A model generated the notes under the pieces. It had not been told where the DNA came from. It made no database searches and was given only the letters and a program-made list of their open reading frames with translations. A stretch of 64,000 bases of DNA from Viridibacillus sp050279675 (lineage in GTDB: Bacteria; Bacillota; Bacilli; Bacillales_A; Planococcaceae), in contig NZ_JBNNUK010000003.1 in the NCBI RefSeq assembly GCF_050279675.1, positions 253,791 to 317,790 on the forward strand. The letters run 5' to 3'. How positions within the stretch are numbered: position 1 is the stretch's first letter; each line of letters opens with the position of its first letter. The position numbers were made by a program, and so were the translations under genes. Shown here piece after piece: positions 43,392 through 51,532 of the stretch.

Positions 43392-44258
43392 TTAGCTCTC
43401 CTGTCCTTTTGAAATTCCTAAAATAATTCCAGCCGCGATAATTAAAATAATCCCAATGATAATCGCAATGAATTGACGTTTTGTTTTCTTCTCACCTAAT
43501 ATAAATATTCCACCTAACGTCGAAATTACAATTCCCATTTGAGAAAGGGAAAAACTTGTTGCTACACCTACGCGGGGTTGAGAAATAAATAAAAACATAT
43601 TTCCAGCTGCCCAGATTAAACCTGGGATAATATTGCGAATTGCATATTTGTTAAATGGTTTATGCTTAAATGTCAATAAAATACCACCTAGAACCATTCC
43701 AATTGCTTGAGGAAATAAAGCAGACCATCCATTTATATCAAATAAGCGTATCACTACTACATAAACTAAATAACCAAAGGTTGAAACAAGTAAAATCAAT
43801 ATTCCCTTTTTAAAATTCCCAGCTTCTGCTTTTTGTTTCTCTTCCTCGCTTTGAAGTGATGTGAGAACGACTCCAGCAATGATACAAATAAGTGCAAGAA
43901 CACCTAATACAATCGACATCGTAGTGGACCATTCATGAAACACAATTACTCCAAACAAAGTAGTGGAAACTAATTGCAACCCTGTAGAAATGGGCATTGT
44001 TTTAGAAACGCCCATTATATCAATACTTTTTAATTGATTTACTTGTCCTAATGCCCAAAATAAACCTGATACAATTCCTACACCGATAACTACCGGCGTT
44101 AACACCGGTTTCACAAAAATATAAATACCTATGGAGAAAAGAAGTGCACCTAAGGTTGTCCCTAGTACTTGACTATAAGGTCCTCCGCCGAGTTTAACAT
44201 TAAATAACACAATGCTTCCCCAAAATAGAGCAGGTAAAATTGCTAGAAAGATATCCAT
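43392..44258 (-). CDS. glcU: Glucose uptake protein GlcU
   Basis: A 288-residue ten-helix sugar transporter of the GRP family (drug/metabolite superfamily). It starts M-D-I-F-L-A-I-L-P-A-L-F-W-G-S-I and ends with a G-I-S-K-G-Q-E-S tail, as in Bacillus GlcU. It imports glucose by proton symport and passes it to the cotranscribed glucose dehydrogenase. AAAGG precedes the ATG. The region upstream is degenerate and no clear promoter could be assigned. Confidence 0.92.
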   Translation of the reverse strand: MDIFLAILPALFWGSIVLFNVKLGGGPYSQVLGTTLGALLFSIGIYIFVKPVLTPVVIGVGIVSGLFWALGQVNQLKSIDIMGVSKTMPISTGLQLVSTTLFGVIVFHEWSTTMSIVLGVLALICIIAGVVLTSLQSEEEKQKAEAGNFKKGILILLVSTFGYLVYVVVIRLFDINGWSALFPQAIGMVLGGILLTFKHKPFNKYAIRNIIPGLIWAAGNMFLFISQPRVGVATSFSLSQMGIVISTLGGIFILGEKKTKRQFIAIIIGIILIIAAGIILGISKGQES

Positions 44259-44658
44259 TTTTTAAGCCTTTCTATATTAAATTTCATATTGATGGGAGCA
44301 AAATTTTAGTACAAAAATCTAAATCCTTCTCCAACAAAATGTTGAATTTTTGGTTCAACGCCCTTTTTGATTTTCTTTCTTTACCCATTCTGCAACTGTT
44401 ACTGTATGCTTTGCTTGAATACACTGCTGTTTGCACCTTCTTCAGCTCATCGCTAGTTAGTGCCATCCATACTGTAATAAATTACTGCTAATTTTATATC
44501 TTGCATTTTTTTGTCTCCTTTATTGATGAATTTCATTCCACCTTCCTATTCTTTCACTTTTTTCGATTTCTAATCCTTTTATCTTATTGAACCTATTTTT
44601 TATAAACTCATAATGGATTAACTGCATCAAAAAAAATTCATAGCGTTTTTATAGAACA

Positions 44659-44802
44659 GTAAAATGGAAGTCGGTAATATATGCAAATAAAGGACATACA
44701 CGTAGAAACTTTGCCTTTGCTAATTTAGATGGAAATAAATTTGATGTGTGGAATGAATTGAATCCGAAATTTATAATAAACAAAAACTTGAAAAGCAATT
44801 AG
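44659..44802 (+). pseudogene. C-terminal fragment resembling a VOC/glyoxalase protein
   Basis: An open plus-strand frame encodes Y-A-N-K-G-H-T-R-R-N-F-A-F-A-N-L-D-G-N-K-F-D-V-W and stops at 44802. The D-G-N-K-F-D-V-W ending is the usual last strand of small VOC-fold proteins. There is no start codon with a ribosome site, so it appears to be a 5'-deleted remnant. Assignment is from pattern only. Confidence 0.45.
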
Positions 44803-44859
44803 ATAATAACCATATGCATAAGTTTATAGTTAATCACTGGAGAAACCCCTAAACGAACT

Positions 44860-44906
44860 AAAAAAGAGCATGTTATGAACGTCGATTGTTCAAAACATGC
44901 TCTTAT
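44860..44906. terminator. Bidirectional terminator-like hairpin
   Basis: AAGAGCATGTT / AACATGCTCTT arms plus inner TGAAC / GTTCA pairs, flanked by A and T runs, between two gene remnants. Confidence 0.75.
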
Positions 44907-45072
44907 TAGTCTTCAAAAAGGTATTTAAAATAGTTACTTCAGGATTAAACTCGAGAAAGGTTGCTTTTGATTTTTAGCAATAGTAAGTTCAGTTTCTAAT
45001 TATCTTTTACGAAAAAGAACTTATCCAAAATTAATTATTAACAAGACGTCATTTAAATACTGTAACTAACTT

Positions 45073-45327
45073 TCATGACAAGTTAAGAACGAATATGCTT
45101 GAAGCTCCAAAGCAACCACAAATACCGTTCACTTTGTTGATCACATATTCAGCATCTGCTGGTTCAGCGATTGGTCCACCATGGTAAATAACTAAAATAT
45201 CTGAATTTGATAATACGACCAGCTTCAATTATTTTTTGAATTCGTTCCTCACAATCATCCAATGTTAATGAGGTATGTGCACCAATTGTTCTTTTTGTCT
45301 TCAACCCCATGTGGGCAACTAAGATTT
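45073..45327 (-). pseudogene. Remnant of a PEP-hydrolase-like TIM-barrel protein
   Basis: The minus strand encodes V-A-H-M-G-L-K-T-K-R-T-I-G-A followed by L-T-L-D-D-C-E-E-R-I-Q-K-I. After a frameshift near 45210 it continues S-D-I-L-V-I-Y-H-G-G-P-I-A-E-P-A-D-A, then G-C-F-G-A-S-S. These are the successive C-terminal motifs of the phosphoenolpyruvate hydrolase-like (PF09370-type) TIM-barrel family. The N-terminal two thirds are missing and the frame is broken, so this is a pseudogene. Its 5' edge abuts the cytochrome c gene stop at 45326. Confidence 0.68.
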
Positions 45328-46267
45328 ATTGTTTAGTTGTTAGCATAGCTTCCCAATCAATCGTACCATCTTTCACTTTTTGACGATTTTCTTTATCCAT
45401 AATATCTTTTGGTCGATTACCTTTTGGCCAGTCTTTATCATGATTAGCCCAAACTGGACGGTCTTGAGATAAGATGAATGCTGCTAAGTCTGATGCATCT
45501 TGATCAGTTAGAGTTCCTTCTCCACCAGCTGGCATATTATTTTTTACATATCCTGCAAGTTTTGAAAGACGTGCTAAACCCGCTCCATCATTAAAAGAAT
45601 CTTCTCCCCATAATGCAGGGCCAGTATTTGGACCAGTGCCAGCTCCATCTGCAGCATGACATGTAATACATGATTTTTGATAGATTTCTTCACCATTATC
45701 AATATTTGGAACAGGTACATTTTCCATTGAATTGTTCATACGCCAAGGCATATCTGCACCTACTGGAATATCTTTAGAAATATATTTAAAATAAGATACA
45801 ATCGCTTCAAGTTCATCACTATTTGCTTCAAACTTCTTCCCATTCATACTTCTGACCATGCAACCATTAATACGTTCTTCTATCGTTACAATACCTCCAG
45901 AACGTTCGATATACTGCGGATAAACAGCAGTCATTCCAACTAATGAAGAAGAGTTCTCATCTAATCCCGCTCCACCATGACAACTTGAACAAGTTAAATT
46001 GTTTCCTACATATTGCTCTGCTTTGTTGTTAGTATCATTTACTAATTCATATCCAAAGAGAATGGACTCACCCATCTCTCCCTCTGGTACATCGTCTAAA
46101 CTTGGAGGATTATAAGAAAGTTCGTTATCATTTGAACTTTTCGCACTCGCTGTTACCATTTCTGTTGCATCTAAACCTTCAACAAAGAATGTTTTTGTAA
46201 GCCATACTCCCCCAAGTATTGCTCCAATAAACAAAAGGCCAACTGCTATTCCTGTGCCGGATTTCAT
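45326..46267 (-). CDS. TsdA-like dihaem cytochrome c, membrane anchored
   Basis: A 313-residue protein with an uncleaved N-terminal membrane helix (residues about 6-26) and two haem c sites, C-S-S-C-H at 93-97 and C-I-T-C-H at 200-204. Between them, E-R-I-N-G-C-M-V-R-S-M-N-G places Cys136 where thiosulfate dehydrogenase TsdA supplies a cysteine haem ligand. Y-P-Q-Y-I-E-R-S-G-G is also TsdA-like. It is probably exposed outside the membrane and may oxidise thiosulfate or reduce tetrathionate, or serve as an electron carrier. Substrate assignment is by motif only. GGAG precedes the ATG. The upstream flank has no cytochrome maturation genes. Confidence 0.82.
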   Translation of the reverse strand: MKSGTGIAVGLLFIGAILGGVWLTKTFFVEGLDATEMVTASAKSSNDNELSYNPPSLDDVPEGEMGESILFGYELVNDTNNKAEQYVGNNLTCSSCHGGAGLDENSSSLVGMTAVYPQYIERSGGIVTIEERINGCMVRSMNGKKFEANSDELEAIVSYFKYISKDIPVGADMPWRMNNSMENVPVPNIDNGEEIYQKSCITCHAADGAGTGPNTGPALWGEDSFNDGAGLARLSKLAGYVKNNMPAGGEGTLTDQDASDLAAFILSQDRPVWANHDKDWPKGNRPKDIMDKENRQKVKDGTIDWEAMLTTKQ

Positions 46268-46458
46268 AAAATCATCTCCATTCCGTTTGTTACCCCTATA
46301 TTAACTTAAATAGAAAATGTAATCAGTAATTACCAGTAAATAAAATGGGTATTTTTAGTAAATGTCAGTTATTCGACACAATATATGTTATTTCGTTTTT
46401 TTGGCAATAGAAAAAGCCAATAGTAAAAACTACTGACTACACTTTAATATTATTTAGA

Positions 46459-46893
46459 TTAACCTAAGAATGCTTTTAACATCCAAACATGTTTATCAAG
46501 ACTTTGATAGGTAGCATTTAATAAATCTTCCGTCATATCATCCTCTTCTTTTGCCGCTTCATCCATTCCAGATTTTAAGGATTTCATCACGATTTCAAAA
46601 TCGCTAATAACAGCTTCAACCATTTCATTTGTTGATTCGTTACCAGTCGCTTCTTTTACATTGGAAATTTCCAAATGTTCTTTTAATGTCGCTACAGGTT
46701 GTCCACCTAAAGTTAATATACGTTCTGCAATTTCATCTAAATGCGTTGCTGCTTCATTGTATAATTCCTCAAATTTCTCATGTAACGTAAAGAAAGACGG
46801 ACCTTTCACATACCAATGGTAGTTATGTAATTTTGTATAAAGCACTGACCATGAAGCTACTAGTTGGTTTAATTCATTTTGTAAAGCTGACAT
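46459..46893 (-). CDS. dps: Dps/ferritin-like DNA-protection protein
   Basis: A 144-residue Dps-family protein that stores iron and shields DNA from peroxide, assembling as a dodecamer. The intersubunit ferroxidase ligands are recognisable: H-N-Y-H-W-Y near residue 23, then H-E-K-F-E-E-L-Y near 38 and H-L-D-E-I-A-E-R near 51. The C-terminal helix ends D-K-H-V-W-M-L-K-A-F-L-G. GAGGAG precedes the ATG. I looked for a PerR box upstream and did not find a convincing one. Divergent from ytzI. Confidence 0.92.
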   Translation of the reverse strand: MSALQNELNQLVASWSVLYTKLHNYHWYVKGPSFFTLHEKFEELYNEAATHLDEIAERILTLGGQPVATLKEHLEISNVKEATGNESTNEMVEAVISDFEIVMKSLKSGMDEAAKEEDDMTEDLLNATYQSLDKHVWMLKAFLG

Positions 46894-46991
46894 AAAACTT
46901 TCACACTCCTCATTCTATTTTAAGCACTATACTGTTAATATACCGCTATTTTAAGTAAAATAAACATGAAGAAATCATTGAGGTGAAAGAA

Positions 46992-47153
46992 ATGTCGATT
47001 GCTTGGATTGCCATAATGCCTGTTGTTATTTTGACAGTAGTTTTAGCAAGTTATTTAATTTACTATATCGCAAAAAACAACAAAAAAGATTCTCATAAAA
47101 CGATTGATCCTAAACCAACGCAGCCTTTTTATACTGCCGAGAAAGAAGATTAG
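46992..47153 (+). CDS. ytzI: YtzI-like small membrane protein
   Basis: A 53-residue protein starting M-S-I-A-W-I-A-I-M-P-V-V-I-L. It has one transmembrane helix (residues about 5-28), a lysine-rich cytoplasmic stretch N-N-K-K-D-S-H-K, and an acidic end. GAGGTGA lies 5-6 bases before the ATG. It ends 3 bases before yidD and corresponds in position and architecture to B. subtilis YtzI, whose function is unknown. Confidence 0.75.
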   Translation: MSIAWIAIMPVVILTVVLASYLIYYIAKNNKKDSHKTIDPKPTQPFYTAEKED

Positions 47154-47156
47154 TAA

Positions 47157-47390
47157 ATGAAGTATATTTTCAAATTCCTTATTCGCATTTATCAAAAAGT
47201 GATTTCTCCTTTGACTCCACCATCATGTCGATTTTACCCAACATGCTCAAATTACGGGTTGGAGGCGATTGAAAAACACGGTGCTTTTAAGGGTGCTTAC
47301 TTAGCAATCCGTCGTATTTTACGTTGTAATCCGCTACATCCAGGTGGATATGACCCTGTACCAGAAGAATGGCCTCCGAAAAAAGATTAG
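47157..47390 (+). CDS. yidD: Membrane protein insertion efficiency factor YidD
   Basis: A 77-residue YidD protein (YtjA in B. subtilis), an amphipathic accessory factor that aids YidC-dependent membrane insertion. The complete family signature is present: Y-Q-K-V-I-S-P-L, C-R-F-Y-P-T-C-S-N-Y near residue 24 and R-I-L-R-C-N-P-L-H-P-G-G-Y-D-P-V-P near 53. It starts 3 bases after ytzI, and its last codons contribute to a terminator (about 47370-47407). Confidence 0.95.
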   Translation: MKYIFKFLIRIYQKVISPLTPPSCRFYPTCSNYGLEAIEKHGAFKGAYLAIRRILRCNPLHPGGYDPVPEEWPPKKD

Positions 47391-47407
47391 TTTCGGGGCT
47401 TTTTTTA
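47370..47407 (+). terminator. Terminator overlapping the end of yidD
   Basis: GCCTCCGAAA / TTTCGGGGC stem with one bulge and seven T residues; the left arm is coding sequence. Confidence 0.72.
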
Positions 47408-47453
47408 TTGTGTTTTTTTATAAACTCTTGTATTATAAAACATGTTAAAAAAC

Positions 47454-47474
47454 AAATCGTAATGATTACTATTT
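47454..47474 (+). promoter_or_regulatory. Zur box upstream of the zinc-binding lipoprotein gene
   Basis: The 21-base site matches the Bacillus Zur consensus AAATCGTAATNATTACGATTT except at one base (T in place of G). It lies 13 bases before the start codon. This supports zinc-dependent repression of the downstream gene. Confidence 0.8.
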
Positions 47475-47487
47475 AAGAGGTGCTTAT

Positions 47488-48459
47488 ATGAAAAAGGCTC
47501 TATCTATATTTTTAATTGCTATACTCGCTTTATTTACTGTTGCCTGTAATGCAGAAGACCAAGTAAATCAGGATAAAAGTAAAAAAGACGTACTTTCTAT
47601 TTACACTACTGTTTATCCTTTAACTTACTTCGCAGAACGTATTGGTGGTAAGCATGTTGAAGTTAATTCGATTTACCCTCCTGGATCAAATGAACATTCA
47701 TTTGACCCAACGCAAAAAGATATGATGAATTTAGCAGATGCGGATTTATTTTTCTATGTTGGTTTAGGTCTTGAAGGCTTTGTTAACAATGCCCAAAAAA
47801 CATTAAAAAATGAGAATGTAGAATTTATTGAAACTGCCGCTAATGTATCTGAGGAAAAACTAGACGTTAGCACAAGTGTTGCGCATGAACATGAAGCTGT
47901 AGAAGAAGATCATGATCATGCACATGGTAATATTGACCCCCATGTATGGCTTTCACCTATCATCAGCCAAGATTTAGCACTTTCTATTAAAGATGCTTTA
48001 GTAAAAACTCAACCAAATCATAAAGAAGAATTTGAGCAAAATTACAAATCATTAATCTCAGAACTTCAAGATTTAGATAAAGAGTTCAAAGAAATGGCAG
48101 ATAATGCCCCTTCTAAAACATTCTTTGTATCTCATTCTGCATTTGGCTACATTGCTGGGACATACGGATTAACTCAAGTTTCAGTAGCCGGGTTGAATTC
48201 ACAAGACGAACCAACTCAAAAAGAATTAACGAAGATTGTCGACCAAGCAAAAGAGAATCATATACACTATATCCTGTTTGAACAAAATGTTTCTTCTAAA
48301 TTAGCAAAGGTCATCCAAAAAGAAGTAGGTGCAGAACCACTTACTCTTCACAATTTAAGTATTCTTACAGATGAAGACATTAAAAACGAAGAAACATACT
48401 TTAGTTTAATGAAAAAAGATATCGAGACATTAAAAAAGGCTTTGAATGAGTCAAAATAA
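47488..48459 (+). CDS. znuA: Zinc ABC transporter substrate-binding lipoprotein (ZnuA/AdcA-like)
   Basis: A 323-residue cluster A-I metal-binding lipoprotein. The signal peptide ends in a lipobox L-F-T-V-A-C, with the lipidated cysteine near residue 20. Metal ligands of the family are visible: H-S-F near residue 70, I-D-P-H-V-W near 151, H-S-A-F near 215, and a late F-E-Q-N / E segment. A His/Asp-rich loop (H-E-H-E-A-V-E-E-D-H-D-H-A-H) between the first two ligands is the zinc-type signature. A Zur box precedes it. No permease or ATPase genes adjoin, so it must work with a transporter encoded elsewhere. Confidence 0.92.
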   Translation: MKKALSIFLIAILALFTVACNAEDQVNQDKSKKDVLSIYTTVYPLTYFAERIGGKHVEVNSIYPPGSNEHSFDPTQKDMMNLADADLFFYVGLGLEGFVNNAQKTLKNENVEFIETAANVSEEKLDVSTSVAHEHEAVEEDHDHAHGNIDPHVWLSPIISQDLALSIKDALVKTQPNHKEEFEQNYKSLISELQDLDKEFKEMADNAPSKTFFVSHSAFGYIAGTYGLTQVSVAGLNSQDEPTQKELTKIVDQAKENHIHYILFEQNVSSKLAKVIQKEVGAEPLTLHNLSILTDEDIKNEETYFSLMKKDIETLKKALNESK

Positions 48460-48479
48460 TATGAGCTAAAGAAAAAATT

Positions 48480-48525
48480 AAACCCGTACAAAGAGTCTGT
48501 ATATCTGCTCTATGCACGGGTTTTT
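48480..48525 (+). terminator. znuA terminator
   Basis: AAACCCGT ... ACGGGTTT arms with an inner AGAG / CTCT, followed by a T run. Confidence 0.78.
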
Positions 48526-48686
48526 CTTATACTAATAAATGTAGAAACCTATTAATTAAGTTGTATTCTAAATTTTTCCGTATTCATTCTGATATTCATT
48601 TACTTTTCTTTCTCTATTTCTTCCGTAAAGCGCCTTTAGTTTGCAACAATTTCTTTTGATTTCGTATGATGTAAATAATTTGGAGA

Positions 48687-49394
48687 TTAATCCATCATTC
48701 GTTTTTTAAAGGTAACCACTGTAGGTATAGCTGCCACTATAATCCATCCACTAATCACTGCAAATGGCTTAATTAAATCGCTTAAAGCAAAACTTTTTTC
48801 AAGTAGCTCTCCCAAAAGAATAATTTGAACACTTGGTAGCCATTCGACAACTTTCAATATAGGGTAATTTTCAATGAACGCCATCCCCATAGGTCCTATT
48901 GAAAATATAGCTAGTACGGGTAATACGATAACAGACGATTCCATTACAGACTTAGCGAAAAGCCCTAAAAATGTCCCTACTGCTATATAAAATACCGCAG
49001 ATAACATTAGTGCTAATGCCATCACTGCTAAATTACCTGGCATATACCCTGAGAAATACATACATCCCCCTACAATAAGCATAGTTGATATAAATGTTAA
49101 TGTACTTTTACCAATTAGAATTTCAGAAGTCGATGCTGGAGATAACATTAAACTCCTCAATGTATTCTTCTCTTTCTCTTCAGCAATCAAGCAACATTGG
49201 ACGTAGGTAGCTACCATCGAAAATGTAATGTTAATCGACATAAAGTATCCTTGAATCGTATCGACACCCATTCGAGCATAAATAGCTGCTAAAATAAGCG
49301 GTAAAAAGATCATTGATGATACCGCTATATTACGTGAAAACTCCTTGTAGTCTTTCACTAAAATTGCTTGAATTCTTCTAACTGATGTATTCAT
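48687..49394 (-). CDS. ABC-2 type transporter permease
   Basis: A 235-residue membrane protein with six predicted helices, typical of the ABC-2 exporter permeases that pair with a single-domain ATPase. E-E-K-E-K-N-T-L-R-S-L-M-L-S-P-A-S near residue 71 is the conserved cytoplasmic coupling segment of this family. It overlaps the ATPase gene by 4 bases (ATGA). The substrate is unknown; candidates are drugs, peptides or lipids. A LytTR-type regulator precedes the pair, which suggests inducible self-protection or secretion. Confidence 0.87.
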   Translation of the reverse strand: MNTSVRRIQAILVKDYKEFSRNIAVSSMIFLPLILAAIYARMGVDTIQGYFMSINITFSMVATYVQCCLIAEEKEKNTLRSLMLSPASTSEILIGKSTLTFISTMLIVGGCMYFSGYMPGNLAVMALALMLSAVFYIAVGTFLGLFAKSVMESSVIVLPVLAIFSIGPMGMAFIENYPILKVVEWLPSVQIILLGELLEKSFALSDLIKPFAVISGWIIVAAIPTVVTFKKRMMD

Positions 49395-50239
49395 AGTAGT
49401 TCCCTCCCCGTTACTTGTACGAAAATATCCCCTAAACTCGGTTCATTAGTCGATATACGTTCTACTTGATTATTTTGCATCCATTCAAACATTTGTTTAG
49501 CATCTTCCGCACCTTTACCAATTATTTCCTTTCTACCATCTAATAGTTCAACTGTTAATGAGTCATCTCCAAATTGGCGTTTTAAGTCGGTTGGTGATCC
49601 AATTGCACGTATTGTCCCTTTATCAAGAAAAGCTACACGATTACAAAGTACCTCAGCTTCTGCCATATCATGAGTCGTTAAGAAAATTGTAGTTCCCATC
49701 TCATTTAATTTTCGTAATCCAGCATAAATATGATTAGTGTTCACTGGATCCAGCGCAGAAGTCGGCTCATCTAAAAATAACAATTCTGGTTTGTGTAAAA
49801 TAGCACGTGCCAATGTAACGCGTTGGATCATTCCTTTTGATAAAGTATTAACACGTTTCTTACGATCTTCATATAAGTTAACAAACTTGAGCGCCTCTTC
49901 AACTGATGAATCAGGCAAATTATATAATCTACTATATAGTATGAGGTTTTCTTCAATTGAAATCCTCGTATATAAACCACTGTTATCTGTTAAGATGCCA
50001 AATCGACTACGTGCTGCAGGTTGTTGCAATGCTCTCGCATCACTATTAAAGACGCGTACATCTCCACCAGATGCAGTAAGTTGCCCAGTTAAAATTTTTA
50101 TTGTCGTTGTTTTCCCCGATCCACTTGGTCCAAGGAAACCGAATATTTCCCCCTTTTTAATTTCAAAAGAAACATCTCGGATTGCCTTCTCCTTTTGAAA
50201 ACTCTTTTCCAAATGGCTTACTTTAATTATTGTTTCCAT
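49391..50239 (-). CDS. ABC transporter ATP-binding protein
   Basis: A 282-residue exporter ATPase. Walker A G-P-S-G-S-G-K-T is at residues 37-44, the signature is L-S-K-G-M-I-Q-R near 135, and Walker B L-L-F-L-D-E-P-T-S-A-L-D is near 155. The switch histidine is in T-T-H-D-M. The frame extends to 50299, but GGGGGG 7 bases before the ATG at 50239 fixes the start. The extension would also cover the promoter and phased repeats. It forms an ABC exporter with the overlapping permease. Confidence 0.92.
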   Translation of the reverse strand: METIIKVSHLEKSFQKEKAIRDVSFEIKKGEIFGFLGPSGSGKTTTIKILTGQLTASGGDVRVFNSDARALQQPAARSRFGILTDNSGLYTRISIEENLILYSRLYNLPDSSVEEALKFVNLYEDRKKRVNTLSKGMIQRVTLARAILHKPELLFLDEPTSALDPVNTNHIYAGLRKLNEMGTTIFLTTHDMAEAEVLCNRVAFLDKGTIRAIGSPTDLKRQFGDDSLTVELLDGRKEIIGKGAEDAKQMFEWMQNNQVERISTNEPSLGDIFVQVTGRELL

Positions 50240-50297
50240 TAGTATTCCCCCCGTATTCGAACTTGACCTAAGAATACAAGAGGCTTCATGATTGTGC

Positions 50298-50303
50298 ATT
50301 ATA
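50298..50303 (-). promoter_or_regulatory. -10 box of the ABC exporter promoter
   Basis: TATAAT on the minus strand, with no good -35 hexamer 17 bases upstream (CATATA). The weak -35 and the phased repeats next to it are typical of an activator-dependent promoter. Confidence 0.55.
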
Positions 50304-50309
50304 TATCGG

Positions 50310-50357
50310 GTGAATGGCGCTATATGGTGGTGAATGATATCAAATTATGTGTGAATG
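50310..50357. promoter_or_regulatory. Three phased GTGAATG direct repeats (candidate LytTR operator)
   Basis: GTGAATG occurs at 50310-50316, 50330-50336 and 50351-50357, spaced 20 and 21 bases. The first two share the longer word GGTGAATG. Two-turn spacing on one DNA face is what LytTR-domain dimers use. The array covers the -35 region of the exporter promoter and sits between the regulator and its apparent target. Confidence 0.6.
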
Positions 50358-50384
50358 GAGGTCGATTATTTCCTGAGAAATAAT

Positions 50385-51344
50385 TTATATTCCGACTATT
50401 TTCTTCAATTCAACTAACTTACTTTTAGATAAAGGAACATGTGTTCTTTCGTTTCCAGATAAAATTAAGCTGTAGCTGTTTTTAGTCCATGTCACAATTT
50501 CTCTAACCTTTTGTAAGTTAACAATATAAGAGCGATGGCAACGGAAGAAACCGAATGGAACTAGACGTAGTTCGAGATCATTAAGTGTTAAAGTACACGG
50601 AAATGCATCTCCACTGACATATACATTCACTAATCCATCGACACTCTCAATATAATCAATTTCAGGTGGATTAAATAATATAAACTTGTCATTTAGCTTG
50701 GTAGGAATTTTCTCTAATTTAATCAGCTGACTTTCTGTTTCAAGTGTTTTCTCAGATTCTTTTCTCTCTTCTTGTAAATCCAATGGTTCTAAACCCGCCG
50801 AATCCAGGCGATATAGTTGATTTGATGAGCTCAACAAATCTTCTAAATTATTCGCCAAAAGATATACAATATATCCTTTCTCCTTTAACGTCATAATGAC
50901 AATATCAACAATACGTTTAGTTTCAACATCTAGATTTTGAAAAGGCTCTTCTAAAATATGTATAGGTTGTTCATGCATTAATAATTTGGCAAACCGTACT
51001 CTTTGAACTTGTACATCATTTAAATCCTTGATTTTCACAGTTTTTTTATCCATTAACCCAGTAATTTTAAGAATATCCTCGATTACTTCATTAGAATTAT
51101 ATAAAGCCCTTTCAAACTTCAGACTTTCCATTACTGTTAATCGTTCATAGCACCCTTCTTTTCTAAAGTGAAGGTTTATTTGATTGTTGTATTGGAGTTG
51201 TTGTACAATATACCCTATTTGTTCTACATCAGAGTATATACCGGTTACAGCACCCTCATTAAATGGCAATTCGAATGAAGGACAAATTGTGACACCACCA
51301 ATAACTGACTCAGGAATAACAATTTGCTGAAAATCTCTTGTCAT
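50385..51344 (-). CDS. Degenerate ABC-ATPase fused to a LytTR DNA-binding domain
   Basis: A 319-residue regulator in two parts. Residues about 1-205 follow an ABC-ATPase plan: Walker B is recognisable as I-L-E-E-P-F-Q-N-L-D near 130-139, and the signature region is L-N-D-V-Q-V-Q-R at 108-115. The Walker A position (about 31-44) reads G-A-V-T-G-I-Y-S-D-V-E-Q-I-G, without G-K-S/T, so ATP hydrolysis is unlikely. Residues about 220-319 form a LytTR domain (F-F-R-C-H-R-S-Y-I-V-N-L, then L-I-L-S-G-N-E-R-T-H-V-P-L-S). It probably senses the state of the exporter encoded downstream (inference). AGAGGAAG precedes the ATG at 51344. Confidence 0.85.
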   Translation of the reverse strand: MTRDFQQIVIPESVIGGVTICPSFELPFNEGAVTGIYSDVEQIGYIVQQLQYNNQINLHFRKEGCYERLTVMESLKFERALYNSNEVIEDILKITGLMDKKTVKIKDLNDVQVQRVRFAKLLMHEQPIHILEEPFQNLDVETKRIVDIVIMTLKEKGYIVYLLANNLEDLLSSSNQLYRLDSAGLEPLDLQEERKESEKTLETESQLIKLEKIPTKLNDKFILFNPPEIDYIESVDGLVNVYVSGDAFPCTLTLNDLELRLVPFGFFRCHRSYIVNLQKVREIVTWTKNSYSLILSGNERTHVPLSKSKLVELKKIVGI

Positions 51345-51469
51345 GATTTTTATCTTCCTCTCACAAATAATAAAATTATACAACATTATGGAAATTAATT
51401 CATTTAAACCAATTTACATACATATTTAAAGAACTACTAAATTTGTATTAACGTCAATGCTGTAAATAC

Positions 51470-51518
51470 AAAATTAAACCACCTATGATATTAATCATCA
51501 TAGATGGTTTAATTAATT
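51470..51518 (-). terminator. Terminator of the menaquinone operon
   Basis: AAATTAAACCACCTATGAT and a near-complement (one bulged base) form a long AT-rich stem just after the menE stop. Confidence 0.68.
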
Positions 51519-51532
51519 TAATTAACTTGATT

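Larger units (their letters stand above)
44259..45072. other. Degenerate interval with gene remnants upstream of glcU
   Basis: No intact gene. A minus-strand 60-codon frame (44284-44466) shows no family. An alternative minus frame across the same bases reads K-H-T-V-T-V-A-E-W-V-K-K-E-N-Q-K-G-V-E-P, suggesting a decayed coding sequence. A glyoxalase-like fragment lies at 44659-44802 and a strong hairpin at 44860-44906. The rest is AT-rich and unassigned. Confidence 0.5.

Noticed and set aside
44284..44466. 60-codon minus-strand frame and an opposing 83-codon plus-strand frame
   Set aside because: No ribosome sites. A third frame gives more protein-like sequence, which suggests decayed coding DNA, not a gene.
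46894..46991. PerR box between dps and ytzI
   Set aside because: No sequence close to TTATAATNATTATAA was found.
50365..50384. ATTATTTC / GAAATAAT hairpin after the LytTR regulator gene
   Set aside because: The stem is AT-only and lacks a following T run, so it was not called a terminator.
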